Shown piece by piece: positions 54,849 to 64,000 of a stretch of 64,000 nucleotides of DNA; the stretch's first letter is position 1; each line of letters starts with the position of its first letter. Location: contig JAGFNQ010008303.1 in NCBI GenBank assembly GCA_024364735.1, positions 247,534-311,533 of the forward strand, given 5' to 3'. Made by a program: the position numbers and the translations under genes. The notes below the pieces were generated by a model. That model worked only from the letters and a program-made list of their open reading frames with translations, had not been told where the DNA came from and did not search any database. Origin of the DNA: Boesenbergia rotunda. Its lineage: Eukaryota > Streptophyta > Magnoliopsida > Zingiberales > Zingiberaceae.

Positions 54849-55480
54849 CCCTATGAGATATGCTTATGTTTGGGGATGATGATATGTATATGCATGTGAT
54901 GTTTAAATGGAATGTTTGATTGGAAAACTTAACTTCCCCCTAGCATGACTTTCGGCCAAGGCATGAACCATTAGGGTTGTGAAGGTTGATTACCCCATGA
55001 TGTATGCTATGCTTAGTATGATACATGATATATATATATGTGATGCTTGCATGGGATGTACCCTATGAGATATGCTTATGTTTGGGATGATGATATGTAT
55101 ATGCATGTGATGTTTAAATGGAATGGTTGATTGGAAAACTTAATTTTTCCCTAGCATGACTTTCGGCCAAGGCAAGGAACATTAGAGTTGTGAAGGTTGA
55201 TTATCCCATGATGTATGCTATGCTTAGTATGATACATGATATATATATATATGATGCTTGCATGGGATGTACCCTATGAGATATGCTTATGTTTGGGATG
55301 ATGATATGTATATGCATGTGATGTTTAAATGGAATGGTTGATTGGAAAACTTAATTTTTCCCTAGCATGACTTTCGGCCAAGGCAAGGAACATTAGGGTT
55401 GTGAAGGTTGATTACCCCATGATGTATGCTATGCTTAGTATGATACATGATGTATATATAGGTGATGCTTGTATGGGATG
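54849..55480. repeat. 211-bp tandem repeat in family A LTR
   Basis: CCCTATGAGATATGCTTATG starts units at 54849, 55061 and 55272, spaced 212 and 211 bp. Each unit holds one CTTTCGGCCAAGGC motif. The other family A copy lacks this triplication. Confidence 0.9.
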
Positions 55481-56746
55481 TTTAATGTCAAAAAACCTAA
55501 CCTATCCTTACCTTATGAATTTCGGCCAAACCCTAGTTTAGGGTTAGGAAGAATGAATTTAATCCATGAAGCATGCTACTATTTCCTATGATATAAGTAT
55601 GATCTATGTGACCAATCTTGTCATATATAAAGTATGTTTAAGTGGTTGAAGCATGATGTATGTATGAGCATGTCTTATAGCCCATGGGGCACCCTTATGA
55701 GATGGCATGTGATGTGTATGTTAAAATGCTTGAAAGGATACTCCACTAAGTATGGGATCAAGAACACCCTTATGTTGTGTAGTGTGTCCCTATGGGATCA
55801 TGAGCACCCTTGAAGAGTGGTGTGTCCCTTGAGAAGTGAATATGGAGTACTCCTTAGCATATATGTAAAGACATGATAAGTATTTTACTTTGTAAGTTGT
55901 GTACCCGACTCGGAAGGGGGTCGTTAAACAAATCCGGGGTGCAAGTTAACTTAAGGTCATGGCTCCGGTAGGATGGAAGGGTCCTGCTCTAATGGGATTG
56001 GTGGCTCGCTACCCCAATTCATTAGGGAACGCTCATTATGTGATACACAACTGGGCCCTATATGATGTTGAAATATTTTTAAGTAATACCTTTATGGAAT
56101 TGTTTTGAAAACATTTATTATATGTGAAGGGTATGCTTAAGATACTTTATACTGCTTGCTTAGAAACTTTGATGTTTAGTATGCTATGATAAACTCATGC
56201 TTATGATTCCTTATGTGTACATGTTGTATTCTTCGTATGGATTTTGCGAGTAGGACAGGATCCTTACTAAGCATTTGTGCTTACTAGTTTATGTGTTGTA
56301 TTATGCTGCAGATAAGGGTAAGGGACACTTAAACTAAAGGAAGAGGCAGGAGGGCTGAAGATGTGTGGGGTGGTGGCTCGGGAAAGAAAGATTTTTATAT
56401 CTACATTACTATGCCTATGATGATGTTTTCTTCAATAATAAATGCTAGTGATTAGAGTTGGTACTTTTGAATATTAGAGATTACACGTGAATTACTCTTA
56501 TATGTTGAGTTGAACTACTTGTGAACCTACCATGTTCTAATCATTAAAGCATGATATCTGATTGGCATGCACTGACTAATATGCTTAGCACTTGTAAATA
56601 TCACATGGTAGTTTTAAAAAAGCATGCTCAGTACTTAGTCCTTGCATTGTTTGTTTTAATTTTATGCTAGAAGAAAGAAAATAATTATATGATTGATTGT
56701 ACGTAACCCCGCCCCGAGAGTAGATATAAGGGCGGGCGTTACAGGT

Positions 56747-56758
56747 TGGTATCACAGC
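56747..56758 (+). promoter_or_regulatory. Primer-binding site after family A LTR, one mismatch
   Basis: TGGTATCACAGC lies four bases after the LTR end. It differs from the initiator tRNA-Met complement by one base and sets the LTR orientation as plus. Confidence 0.8.
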
Positions 56759-56864
56759 GGTATTGATTAACTAGAAAGAAAAGAAATAATATTAAAAATT
56801 TTGTAAATTCGAAAAACATTCAAACTGGTGGTTGCACCAAGTTTGAACTACCCCGCTCTGATAC

Positions 56865-56876
56865 CACTTGTTGGAT
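56865..56876 (-). promoter_or_regulatory. Primer-binding site of TR-GAG 2
   Basis: GCTCTGATACCA (complement of the initiator tRNA-Met site) is two bases from the 5' LTR start at 56879. Confidence 0.95.
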
Positions 56877-56878
56877 CG

Positions 56879-58246
56879 AGAAAACCGATAGAGGGGGGGT
56901 GAATATCGGAAATCATTCAGATTTGAAGAGAGAATGCTTAGCGGAAGATTAAAGTTAAAAACACATAGACACAGGTGGTTTTACTTGGTTCGGAGCCTAG
57001 GTCGACTCCTACTCCAAGGCCCACGGTCGTTAACCGTTTTCTGCAGGCAATTCAATAAGTGCGCGAAAAATAGTTTACAGGAATTTTACAATTACAGTAT
57101 AGTAAACTTAAAGAAAAATTGCTCTTCGTTACCGACGTCCAATGTATATTGAATCTTGGAGCGGAGGGACGTCGTCGACTCGAGTTGGGAGGATTCTGGA
57201 GCAGTACGCGGGAGCAGAAGAGTGTAGAAGCGTTGTTGAAAATTGTTGTTGAAGCTTGGGGTCGAGGGCCCTTTATATATGGCCTGGGGGCGCCCGGGAC
57301 GTCGGGGGCGCCCCCCTATGTGGCAGTTGATCCGCACAATACTCGGTCAACATCTGATCCATTTACCTTCGGGATCAGGTTTGACCGGGGTGCCCGGAGC
57401 GCTCGGGGCGCCTGAATTGACCGGGTCAAAACTCCATCTTCTTGGCTTAGCGAGGGTGTGCTTCGGTAACTGGCACTGGGGGCACCCGTAGCGCAGGGGG
57501 TGCCCGGGAGCATGGGGGCGTCCGGGAGCACGAGGGCACCCGGGACTTGTACTGTCGAAGCCTATTTTTTGTAACTTGTGTTTTGTGTTCACCATGGGGG
57601 CGCCTGGGACACTCCGGACGCCCTAGTCAGCTGTTGCCTCATTCCTTTGAGGCTCTCTGAGCTGCAGACATACGTTCCTTCGGTCCTGCATCCAGGGTTA
57701 GTCCAAAACACAATGAAACAATAAAATATTTATTTATACAGCCTTAGCTGTCTTGGTTCTGACTTTGGATCTCCAAAATGGAGCCCTAGGTCGAACCGAC
57801 GCCTACTGTTCCCTCGACGGGGAACACGTCCTCACCTACTCCTCTCGGGAGAGTGTACCTGATGCCAACCTTTCCTCTGGTTGGACTTTTGCCTAACGGT
57901 CCTTTGCCAGGTCTTGTATACCGAGCAGTCCTTCGCTAGGTCTTGGTGACTAGCAGCCCTTCGCTAGTTGCCTAGTAGTCCTTCGCTAGGACTTGGTGAC
58001 TAGAAGTTCGCTAGTTGCCTAGCAGCCCTTCGCTAGGACTTTGTATCCTGGCATTCCTTCGCCAGGTGCCTAGCCGTCCTTCGCAAGGGCTTTGGATCCT
58101 TGCAGCCCTTCGCCAGGTGCCTAGCAGCCCGTCGCTAGGACTTTTCCTGCACACTCAGTGAATATTGTTAGATCACCAACAAACTTAACTTTGAATCCTT
58201 TGCCAATATCAAAACAAGGTTCGATATGGTGCTTCCTGCACCAACA
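56879..58246 (-). mobile_element. 5' LTR of TR-GAG 2
   Basis: Partner of 39851-41235, with the same TGTTGG...CCAACA ends, GC palindromes (57285-57620) and CTAGCAG-type minisatellite (57920-58130, one or two units shorter). TATATAAA on the element strand lies at 57272-57279. Confidence 0.95.
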
Positions 58247-58620
58247 GAAATTGCTTTCAAAAATAAAATCAATAAATCAAAATTTTGGTGCTCGATTCTC
58301 GTAATTTAAGATTACATAATTGCATATTTGAGATAGAGAGAGAGAAAGGGAAATGTTAATAATATCCTTTAAATTTATGATAATTCTTTGCTAGTACAAG
58401 TATTGATAATTCATGCTATATGATTCTAAGGGAAAGAAAAAAAAAGAAAATTCATCAAAAATTATGCCTAAGAAATTATAAAAAATCCACGGTATTAGAA
58501 ATTATGCCTATGAAATTATGCTATATGGATCTCATCAAAAATTCATCAGGAAATTCATAAGAAATTATGCCGCGATAATCAATCCACGATAATCAAAAAT
58601 TATGCCCTAGGGCAGGAGAT
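58247..58620 (-). pseudogene. DEX1: DEX1 fragment, exon edge and intron
   Basis: GAAATTG at 58247-58253 is the 5' edge of the DEX1 exon that continues at 39850. It is preceded on the minus strand by an AG acceptor and AT-rich intron-like sequence. No further upstream DEX1 exon is recognisable before 58620. Confidence 0.6.
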
Positions 58621-59000
58621 GTCAGAAACCATAGGGGAGGAAACTAACCTGGTTGACGAACTGATGGGCGAGCAGGGCCGAATCGGTTAGAGACGATGAC
58701 CTCAAGCTCGAACAAAGCCCTTGCCTTTTCTTTTCGTGGCCAGGAAACCTCAAAGTGGAAGAAAACTAGCGGCGCTGCAAGGAAAGGAAAGAAGGGGGTG
58801 GGAGAGGGAAGAAAATTGAAAGGAAAAGAAGAGGAAAAACGTCAATGGAACCTAGCGAGCACGTTGTTGAAGATGTGCGTCGAGGGGAGGGGGAGATGCA
58901 AGCGCCGCGAAGAGGGGACGGATTGTCGGGCAAAAGGGGGCGGTGCATCATCAAGAGAAGAGGGAGTCGTTGTCCACGATGAAGTTAGGGTTCGATTGAC
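58621..59000 (-). other. Exon-like 5' UTR piece inside the CACTA element
   Basis: On the minus strand the text is CT-rich and GC-richer than its surroundings, like a plant 5' leader, and ends CGTCAACCAG followed by GTTAGTTTCC, a good splice donor (58650-58665). The plus-strand ORF 58696-59073 (Lys/Glu/Arg-rich) is probably a by-product. It could be a second captured gene segment or the 5' UTR of the same gene. The identity is unknown. Confidence 0.4.
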
Positions 59001-59079
59001 TTGGGGAGTTTTAAGGATTAATTACTTTAAAAACAAATATAAACCGGTTAATTTATTTATAAAAGAAAAATAGTTTAGT

Positions 59080-59310
59080 TGATTTAAACTTATTATTTCG
59101 GTATAGAAATTTATGAATTTTATTTAGTAACTTATTACTTCATCAAATATTTATTTTGAAGTAAAATATCAGATAAATTTAATAGTAAGACCCACAATTT
59201 TTAAGCTACGAAATTTAAAATGAAATTTACTTCATCAAATTTAGTATCGAAGTTGATTAACATGTATTACTTCATTAAAAGATTTCGCCGAAGTAACAAG
59301 TGGCAAAGTC
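59080..59310. repeat. CACTA right subterminal repeats
   Basis: ATTACTTCATC and GAAGTAA words recur in both orientations, matching the left subterminal region. Confidence 0.75.
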
Positions 59311-59332
59311 TATTCTTGATTTTCACATAGTG

Positions 59333-60330
59333 AAAAGGTAAAAAGGAGGTAAAATCTAAACTCATTTCAAATTTTTTTAAATCTAATGTGAGTTGTAGGA
59401 ATGAAGAGGCCCAAGCTAAAAAGAAGAAGATCCGATGCTTCACATGTGGAGAGCTAGGGCCCTACCATACTAAGTGTCCTAGAAAAGGAGAAATAAAGAA
59501 AATGGAGCATCTAAGAAGATGGGAGAAAGAGGAAAGAAAGAAGAGAAGAAGATTACATCAAGGGGGTACTTCAAGGGTAAGGGAGGTAATTCCTAACCCT
59601 AGGATAAAATGTAATTCAATTTCAAGTTCCTCATTACATATTAGAGATAATGTCAATCATCCCTCCATGCATGCTAGATTTAATAAAAAAATACATAATG
59701 GTGCATAATTTTGGATTTAAGTATAATGATAGGACTAGGAGTAACAAGGTAGATCAAAATCCTAGGAGAAGCATGCATCATGATCAACCCAAGACCTCTA
59801 GACCTAAGGATCATGGCACTAATCATAAAAAGGGAAGGAATGTGCCTAGGAAAATGGGTAGTCCTGGGAATGTCCAAAGTGGACCTATGGACTCTAAGGT
59901 TAAAGGTCTAGAAAGGGAAAATCAAGCCTTGAGGACAAGACTTGATAAATTAGAGAAAACCCTAGAGAGATTCACGGTCTGATCTAAGGGTTTGGATATG
60001 TTGTTGGGTGGCCTATACCGCACCAATGATAGATAGGGTCTAGGATACCGATCTAAGGTCTCCCATGCCAATGGAAAGATATATGCTAGGATAGCATATG
60101 ATTATGGCAAGAAGGGGGAGTCCAAAAATGGCAAAGGGATGCGATTTAAAGGGAAGAAAAGGGTCTTAACTAAGGACAAGGGGTCCAAGGTTAAGAGGGT
60201 TGAGTTTGTAGGCCAAGAATTATCGGTGGCACACCGGTGTGGTCTAGTGTGGATTGAGTCACCTAGGGAGGTGGCTAGGGCTAAGAGCTCAAGGGGGAGC
60301 TCAAGGAGCCTTTGGGATATATGGTAAATG
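59333..60330 (+). pseudogene. gag: Copia Gag of TR-GAG 1, 3' part
   Basis: It continues the frame broken by the CACTA element. The second zinc knuckle is CFTCGELGPYHTKC, where the His is displaced by Pro at its usual place, so metal binding is doubtful. A basic stretch, a coiled-coil-like segment (VKGLERENQALRTRLDKLEK, about 59905-59964) and a Lys-rich tail (60138-60327) follow, with frame changes near 59690 and a stop near 60034. Past 60330 no pol begins. Same order as in SIRE-type Gag: linker, knuckles, coiled coil. Confidence 0.7.
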
Positions 60331-61406
60331 GATCTTAGGAGGGTTCCTCCTAGAGGTCTAGATGGACCATAAAATGTGTCAAAAGAATTGGCGACGGACT
60401 TGAGTCTCAATTCTTGTGTTTTGGCACGGTGCTTTTGAGATTCATGCATGGAAATATGACATTAGGGTCATATTGCATTAAAATTGGTTTTTGGTGTGTA
60501 ATTGCCATGTAAATCAATGCTAGGGACGCATTGTGGGTTGACATGAGCAAAGACATCAAGAGAAAACCAAAACTAGGACTTTACATCAAGACTTGATTGA
60601 AGTTTTTAGCTAGTTTTGGGTTTTGTGTCAAACATGGGAATGGTGATAGATACATTTTGGAATGTATTTTTCCCAAGTAGGTATGGGTACCACAAATGTC
60701 TCCACAAATTTTGGGAATTTTTGGAGATTTGTGGAATTTCTGGCGCATTTCTGAATTTCGTCAAAAAGACTGAAATTCTGATTTTCAGAGTATCAGTCGA
60801 CTGCCCTGGGGGGCAGTCCACTGGTCAAGGTTGATTTTTGTATCATCAGCTGGTTTGGGGTCCAAATGATGAAAAACAAGTGAATGGGGGGGGGGTAGTA
60901 CACTGTGTTTAGGATCATTGAAGATTAAAAGAACCAATAATTGGGATATTATTGGGGTCTTTTTGATGATAGGCAAAGGGGGAGAATTGTTGGGTTTAAG
61001 TTAGGAAACCAAACACTCCTTTGATAAAAACCCTAGGTTTAGGGGGAGCTAACATTAAGGGGGAGCATAGTTGCTCCATTCTTGGCGTAAGGGGAACTAT
61101 GGAGAGGTTCTTAAAAAGCCTTTGTAAGTCCAATGTAGGGGGAGCTTGGGAGAAGTTTTAAAAAGCCCGTTTTGGTGAAAATTCCTAACTTTGGGGAGTT
61201 AGGTGTGGAAAGTCCTAGCATGGAGGGTTAGGTGTGAAAAGTCCTAGCTTGGAGGGCTAGGTGTATAAAAATTCCTAACTTGGAGGGTTAGGTGTAGGAT
61301 GCCTTGGGATAGGATCCATGTATGCATTGCATATGCATTTATTTAGCATGGTTTTTGCTATTGACTACTATTTTGCTTTCCCTAACTTAAACGTATTTCC
61401 AAACAT
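60331..61406 (+). other. Noncoding interior of TR-GAG 1
   Basis: About 1.1 kb without a credible gene. It holds one more CAGTCGACTGCC...GGCAGTCCACTGG hairpin (60789-60822), GGGGGAG words, and about four copies of a TAGCATGGAGGGTTAGGTGT-type unit (61183-61295). Confidence 0.7.
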
Positions 61407-61421
61407 CAAAAAGGGGGAGAT
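61407..61421 (+). promoter_or_regulatory. Polypurine tract of TR-GAG 1
   Basis: AAAAAGGGGGAGAT lies directly before the LTR start TGTTCAGGC. Confidence 0.85.
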
Positions 61422-62453
61422 TGTTCAGGCAATTTGTGGTCCGAAGTGACCAAGTGTTTTGATGTTTGGGCAAAGGGTTTAAGTTAGGTTTACCCTTGTG
61501 TTCTTTTATGTGTATGTTGAGTGTGTAGGTTGTACATGTTACATATATGGACTTGGCTGGACGGCCTCGGTATGGTGAAGGGTGGCATGGAGGCAAGCTA
61601 GAGGCTTGTGTGCACCCAAGGCATCTTGGAGAGCAGGGACGATGAGCTGATTGGCATGGACATCGAGGCATGCGTGAAGGATGGCATGGAGGCAAGCTGG
61701 AGGCTTGCGTGCATCCGAGGGACGGGAGTCGAAGATGAAGAGGGTGCGAAGGCAACAGTCGAGGCTACGGAAGAGGAGTCAGTCGAGTCATGAGGGGTAC
61801 GAGTGCTGTGTGATTGTACTCGAGAAAGTCCTAGGGTCGAGTGCTGAGAGAAGTGTACTCGGGAAGGGAACCCCTAGGTGTGTGAGTAGGGCAGTCAACT
61901 GCCATTGGGGCAGTCGACTGGTAAAACTCACAGAAGGGTTCTGGCCTTGGGCCAGTCGACTGCCCTGGGGGCAGTCGACTGGTAGGTGGCTGGTGAGTTG
62001 ACTAAGAATTCGAACGTTGGGGTGCAACGGTCGAATTTCAGTGGCACCAGTCGACTGCCCTGGGGGCAGTCAATTGGTAGCGAGGATTTCAGCCCGAGTC
62101 CTATTTAAAGATGACTTCGTGGTGGCTGAGATCATTTTTGATGAAACTCGCTTAGTTAATGTGAGTTAGTAGTCTTTTGTCCCCAGATCGTGTCTGAGAT
62201 ATTGTGGCGAGGTTTCTTCACCTATAAGGAGTGACGAGGGTTAGCCGGAGGTTATCCGGGGAGTCATCCACCGATGGATTCTTTGATTAGTTACCCGTCC
62301 GGGGTGGATACCAAGTAAAATCGGTTTGTTAGCATTGTTTCTTTATTGTTAGTTTTATTTTGTTTGTATTTCCGCTTGCGCGCTAACAATCTTGTAGATA
62401 AGAACCGACAAACGCTATTCACCCCCCTCTAGCATACCGGAAACGATCCTACA
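61422..62453 (+). mobile_element. 3' LTR of TR-GAG 1
   Basis: Exactly 1,032 bp, like its partner, with many substitutions (roughly 5-8% in the first half). Hairpins of CAGTCGACTGCC and its complement are kept in the same three places, each with one or two changes. Confidence 0.95.
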
Positions 62454-62577
62454 TATACGTGGTCCTAGCAAACTTATTGCAAAGTTCCAAGGTCGGGAAC
62501 CTAGGGTCGGGGCTAGGTTTAGTCCCGGGGTTTGATTCATTTGCACGACGTTTTCTAAAGTAATATGAAGCATGCAT
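62454..62577 (-). pseudogene. Extra ORF of element 0, 5' part
   Basis: ATG 62575-62577, preceded in frame by TAA, opens about 40 codons (beginning MHASYYFRKRRANESN) that reach the TSD TATAC in the same frame as the ORF at 32302. This is the start of the gene split by TR-GAG 1. The N-terminus is basic, then Pro-rich. Confidence 0.7.
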
Positions 62578-62878
62578 TTAAGGATAGAAATAATAAAGAA
62601 ATTAATGTTAAATGCAAAAAAGAAATGATACCGAGTGGTGTCCGGGGAGGCATGGTCAAGGTGGAGTGGTCGTGGGCACGAGAGGGTCGTTCGGTCACCT
62701 TGGAAGAAGAAGAGTTAGATAGGAGAAGTGTTTTGGGTGTGGCAACAGAGGAGGTTTCGGGTGGTTTATATAGAGGTGTTAGGTCAGGCGCTCGGGAGGT
62801 CCCGGTCGCCCGGGTCAGAGTGTAGTGCTGAATGGGGGTGCCCGTGATGTCCTGGGCTGCCGGAGTCAGATCAAAACT
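62578..62878. other. Unassigned GC-rich stretch
   Basis: It contains a TTTATATAG word (about 62766) and GGCGCTCGGGAGGTCCCGG / GGGTGCCCG text like SIRE-like LTRs in minus orientation, but no LTR edge. It may be a fragment of another SIRE-like LTR. No gene is seen. Confidence 0.3.
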
Positions 62879-64000
62879 TGTAACGACCCGGAAAATTCTC
62901 TTAATATTTTCTGAAAATATCGAGCATGTCTAGATAATTTTCCGAAGGACCTAGAGGTATTAATACGAACTTTGGCCTAGAAAATCCATGTTTTCTTTTT
63001 TAAATTGAGAAAACTAAGTACTAATGGGCATTATGTGGGCTTTTTAGTACCATGATTATAGGTGGATTTTGGTAATAATTAGTATAAATATAAATAGGAT
63101 TTAATTAGACATATTAGCATGATTATGGGTAAGTCTTAGCCTAATTTTTCCTATTCTAATGGAGAAATTAGGTACTAATGAGCTTTAAATGGGCTCCAAA
63201 AATGGGTATTAATTAGGTAAAATTTATATAAATATAAAAGAATTTTATTTAGGAATATTAGCATAATTATGGGTGATTTTAGGGGGATTTTCGGAATTTA
63301 GGAAAAATAAAAATAATAAAATAAATGAAATAAAAAAATAAAATAAAAATAAAGGTGCATGAGCCAAGGATTGAACCTTGGACCTCTTGGATAATCATGC
63401 ATGCTTTAACCAACTCACCTAGCAAGGGATTTCTATTGGGAAATGAAATAGAGTTTGGCTAAGGCTTAAGGGAAGATGAGGAGTCATGAAGAGACTCTTC
63501 ATTTGCCTTCTTAAAGGGGCTATAAAGAGAGGGTTTGGGGGGTTACTTCCTCTTCCTCCATCAAGTCACCTTCTCCCCTCCTCCTTCTTCATTCTTGCCG
63601 AACACCAAGAAGGGATTTCCCCTTGGAAAAACTCCACATCTCCAAGATCTAGGTTCCTTCCAAGGCTACAAGGGCAAGGAGGGATCAAGGGTCAAGAGCT
63701 CTACAAGTTCTTTCTCTTTTAAGGTCTAAAAATCAAGAAATCCCAATGTAAGACTCCCTCACCTGTGGTATATTAGTTCTTTATGATTTTCTATGATTTT
63801 TAGCATATTATAAAGGTTGGATTGTGATTTAAGTTGAAAGGAAAGAAAATCAAGAACCCTAGCCTAAGGGGGGTTTCGGCCCTAGCATGTTTTGGGTCCA
63901 AAATGATGCTATAAATCCTAGTTATGTTTTCTAATATGCTATCATGATGTTTAGAGGTTAAATATAATTTTAGGGAATTTTTGGGGTACCCTAGGGCCCC
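62879..64000 (+). mobile_element. Family C chromovirus-type LTR, cut by window end
   Basis: It starts TGTAACGACCCGGAAAATTC and runs parallel to 35168 onward, including the tRNA-like module at 63364-63424 (minus strand) and GGGTTTCGGCCC units near the end. The first part has an extra partial duplication (about 63150-63300). Confidence 0.9.
63364..63424 (-). other. tRNA-like module, antisense in second family C LTR
   Basis: On the minus strand TAGGTGAGTTGGTTAAAGC (11 of 12 A-box consensus positions) is followed about 35 bp later by CCAAGGTTCAATCCTTGG, a B-box inside a perfect 6-bp stem. Confidence 0.55.

Larger units (their letters stand above)
53743..56743 (+). mobile_element. Family A chromovirus-type 5' LTR (3.0 kb)
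   Basis: It starts TATATCACCCCAAATTTTCC (first bases mutated from TGTAACACCCC) and ends AAGGGCGGGCGTTACA, followed by a PBS. It contains a tRNA-like antisense module (53885-53931), TTTCGGCCA units, a 211-bp tandem repeat and GGTGGCTCGCTACCCC (56011). Only about 120 bp lies between it and the TR-GAG 2 PBS, so the body of this element is gone. No TSD was found, so the insertion was followed by deletion. Confidence 0.85.
39851..58246 (-). mobile_element. Pol-less SIRE-like copia element (TR-GAG 2)
   Basis: The 3' LTR (39851-41235) and 5' LTR (56879-58246) are in minus orientation, with TSD GAAAT at 39846-39850 and 58247-58251. PPT, PBS and a gag C-terminal half are present. Removing the nested chromovirus and family A LTR leaves about 3.7 kb of interior with no protease, RT or integrase. 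LTRs differ at about 5% of sites by eye. It inserted into a DEX1 exon. Confidence 0.9.
34024..59332. mobile_element. Non-autonomous CACTA transposon carrying a DEX1 fragment
   Basis: The left end is CACTAGTAGAATTTC and the right end reads inward CACTATGTGAAAATC, imperfect CACTA-type terminal inverted repeats. A 3-bp TSD AAA lies at 34021-34023 and 59333-59335. Subterminal regions (34055-34780 and 59080-59310) are packed with GAAGTAA/TTACTTC and CGAAGTAA words in both orientations, as CACTA elements have. No transposase is visible. Removing the nested retroelements leaves about 3.6 kb: subterminal repeats, the DEX1 fragment and a second exon-like piece. Gag reads on across the TSD, supporting the borders. 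Confidence 0.8.
32303..62453 (+). mobile_element. Pol-less copia element (TR-GAG 1), host of the nest
   Basis: Both LTRs are exactly 1,032 bp (32303-33334 and 61422-62453), both are in plus orientation, and the element is bounded by the TSD TATAC (32298-32302 and 62454-62458). The interior, after removal of the CACTA insertion, holds PBS, gag with two zinc knuckles, about 1.4 kb without genes, and a PPT. No protease, RT, RNase H or integrase is present, so it is a terminal-repeat retrotransposon with gag only, which would depend on an autonomous relative. Confidence 0.9.

Noticed and set aside
58696..59073. 125-codon Lys/Arg/Glu-rich plus-strand protein
   Set aside because: It is the reverse of a CT-rich leader-like block; no domain, and purine bias explains the open frame.
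61681..62001. 106-codon ORF repeated at 32562-33050
   Set aside because: Both lie inside the TR-GAG 1 LTRs and cross the promoter and hairpins; the frame is not maintained between copies.

Overview
This window looks like repeat-dominated DNA from a large flowering-plant nuclear genome, probably a monocot, although the species cannot be fixed from sequence alone. Almost every recognisable coding stretch belongs to a plant LTR retrotransposon: Athila-like and chromovirus Ty3/gypsy, and SIRE-like and other Ty1/copia. One CACTA DNA transposon is also present. The only host-gene sequence I can name is a broken multi-exon piece of DEX1 (Defective in Exine Formation 1), and it sits inside the CACTA element. 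I see no rRNA gene, canonical tRNA gene or intact host gene.

Layout, left half. 1-1775 holds scraps: a possible 3' coding end, a SIRE-type LTR tail, a zinc-knuckle ORF and a decayed copia gag. 1776-3706 is unassigned. 3707-6122 is a complete copia 5' LTR followed by its primer-binding site and leader. 6857-7085 is a gypsy pol scrap. 7558-10217 is a truncated chromovirus-type LTR (family A). 10218-20695 is a full-length but frameshifted Athila-like element on the minus strand, with tRNA-Asp primer site, gag, protease, RT, RNase H, integrase and a downstream extra ORF. 20696-22030 is a truncated LTR of a second chromovirus-type family (family C). 22031-28433 contains the 3' end of a SIRE-like element, an LTR of another copia family (family D), a long-inverted-repeat foldback element, AT-rich minisatellites and a gag remnant with its PBS and partial LTR (element E).

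Layout, right half: a nest. A SIRE-like element (3' LTR 28434-29778, extra ORF 31249-32302) was split by a 30-kb insertion, 32303-62453 (TSD TATAC). That insertion is a pol-less copia element (TR-GAG type), itself split by a CACTA transposon, 34024-59332 (TSD AAA). The CACTA element carries the DEX1 fragment. The DEX1 fragment was hit twice: by a 3.3-kb solo LTR, 35168-38457 (TSD GATGG), and by a second pol-less SIRE-like element, 39851-58246 (TSD GAAAT). Inside the latter lie a chromovirus, 43694-52582 (TSD CAACT), and a family A LTR, 53743-56743. The split ORF resumes at 62454-62577, and another family C LTR begins at 62879.

How the parts relate. LTR pairs judged by eye diverge least in the innermost chromovirus (about 0.5%) and more in the enclosing copia elements (about 5% or more), which agrees with the nesting order. 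Two non-routine signals recur. The first is a tRNA-like A-box/B-box module placed antisense in the LTRs of three chromovirus-type families. The second is that each retroelement family carries its own GC-rich palindrome repeated many times. LTR edges backed by TG...CA ends, PBS/PPT and matching TSDs are reliable; edges of truncated pieces are approximate. All comparisons were made by eye within this window.
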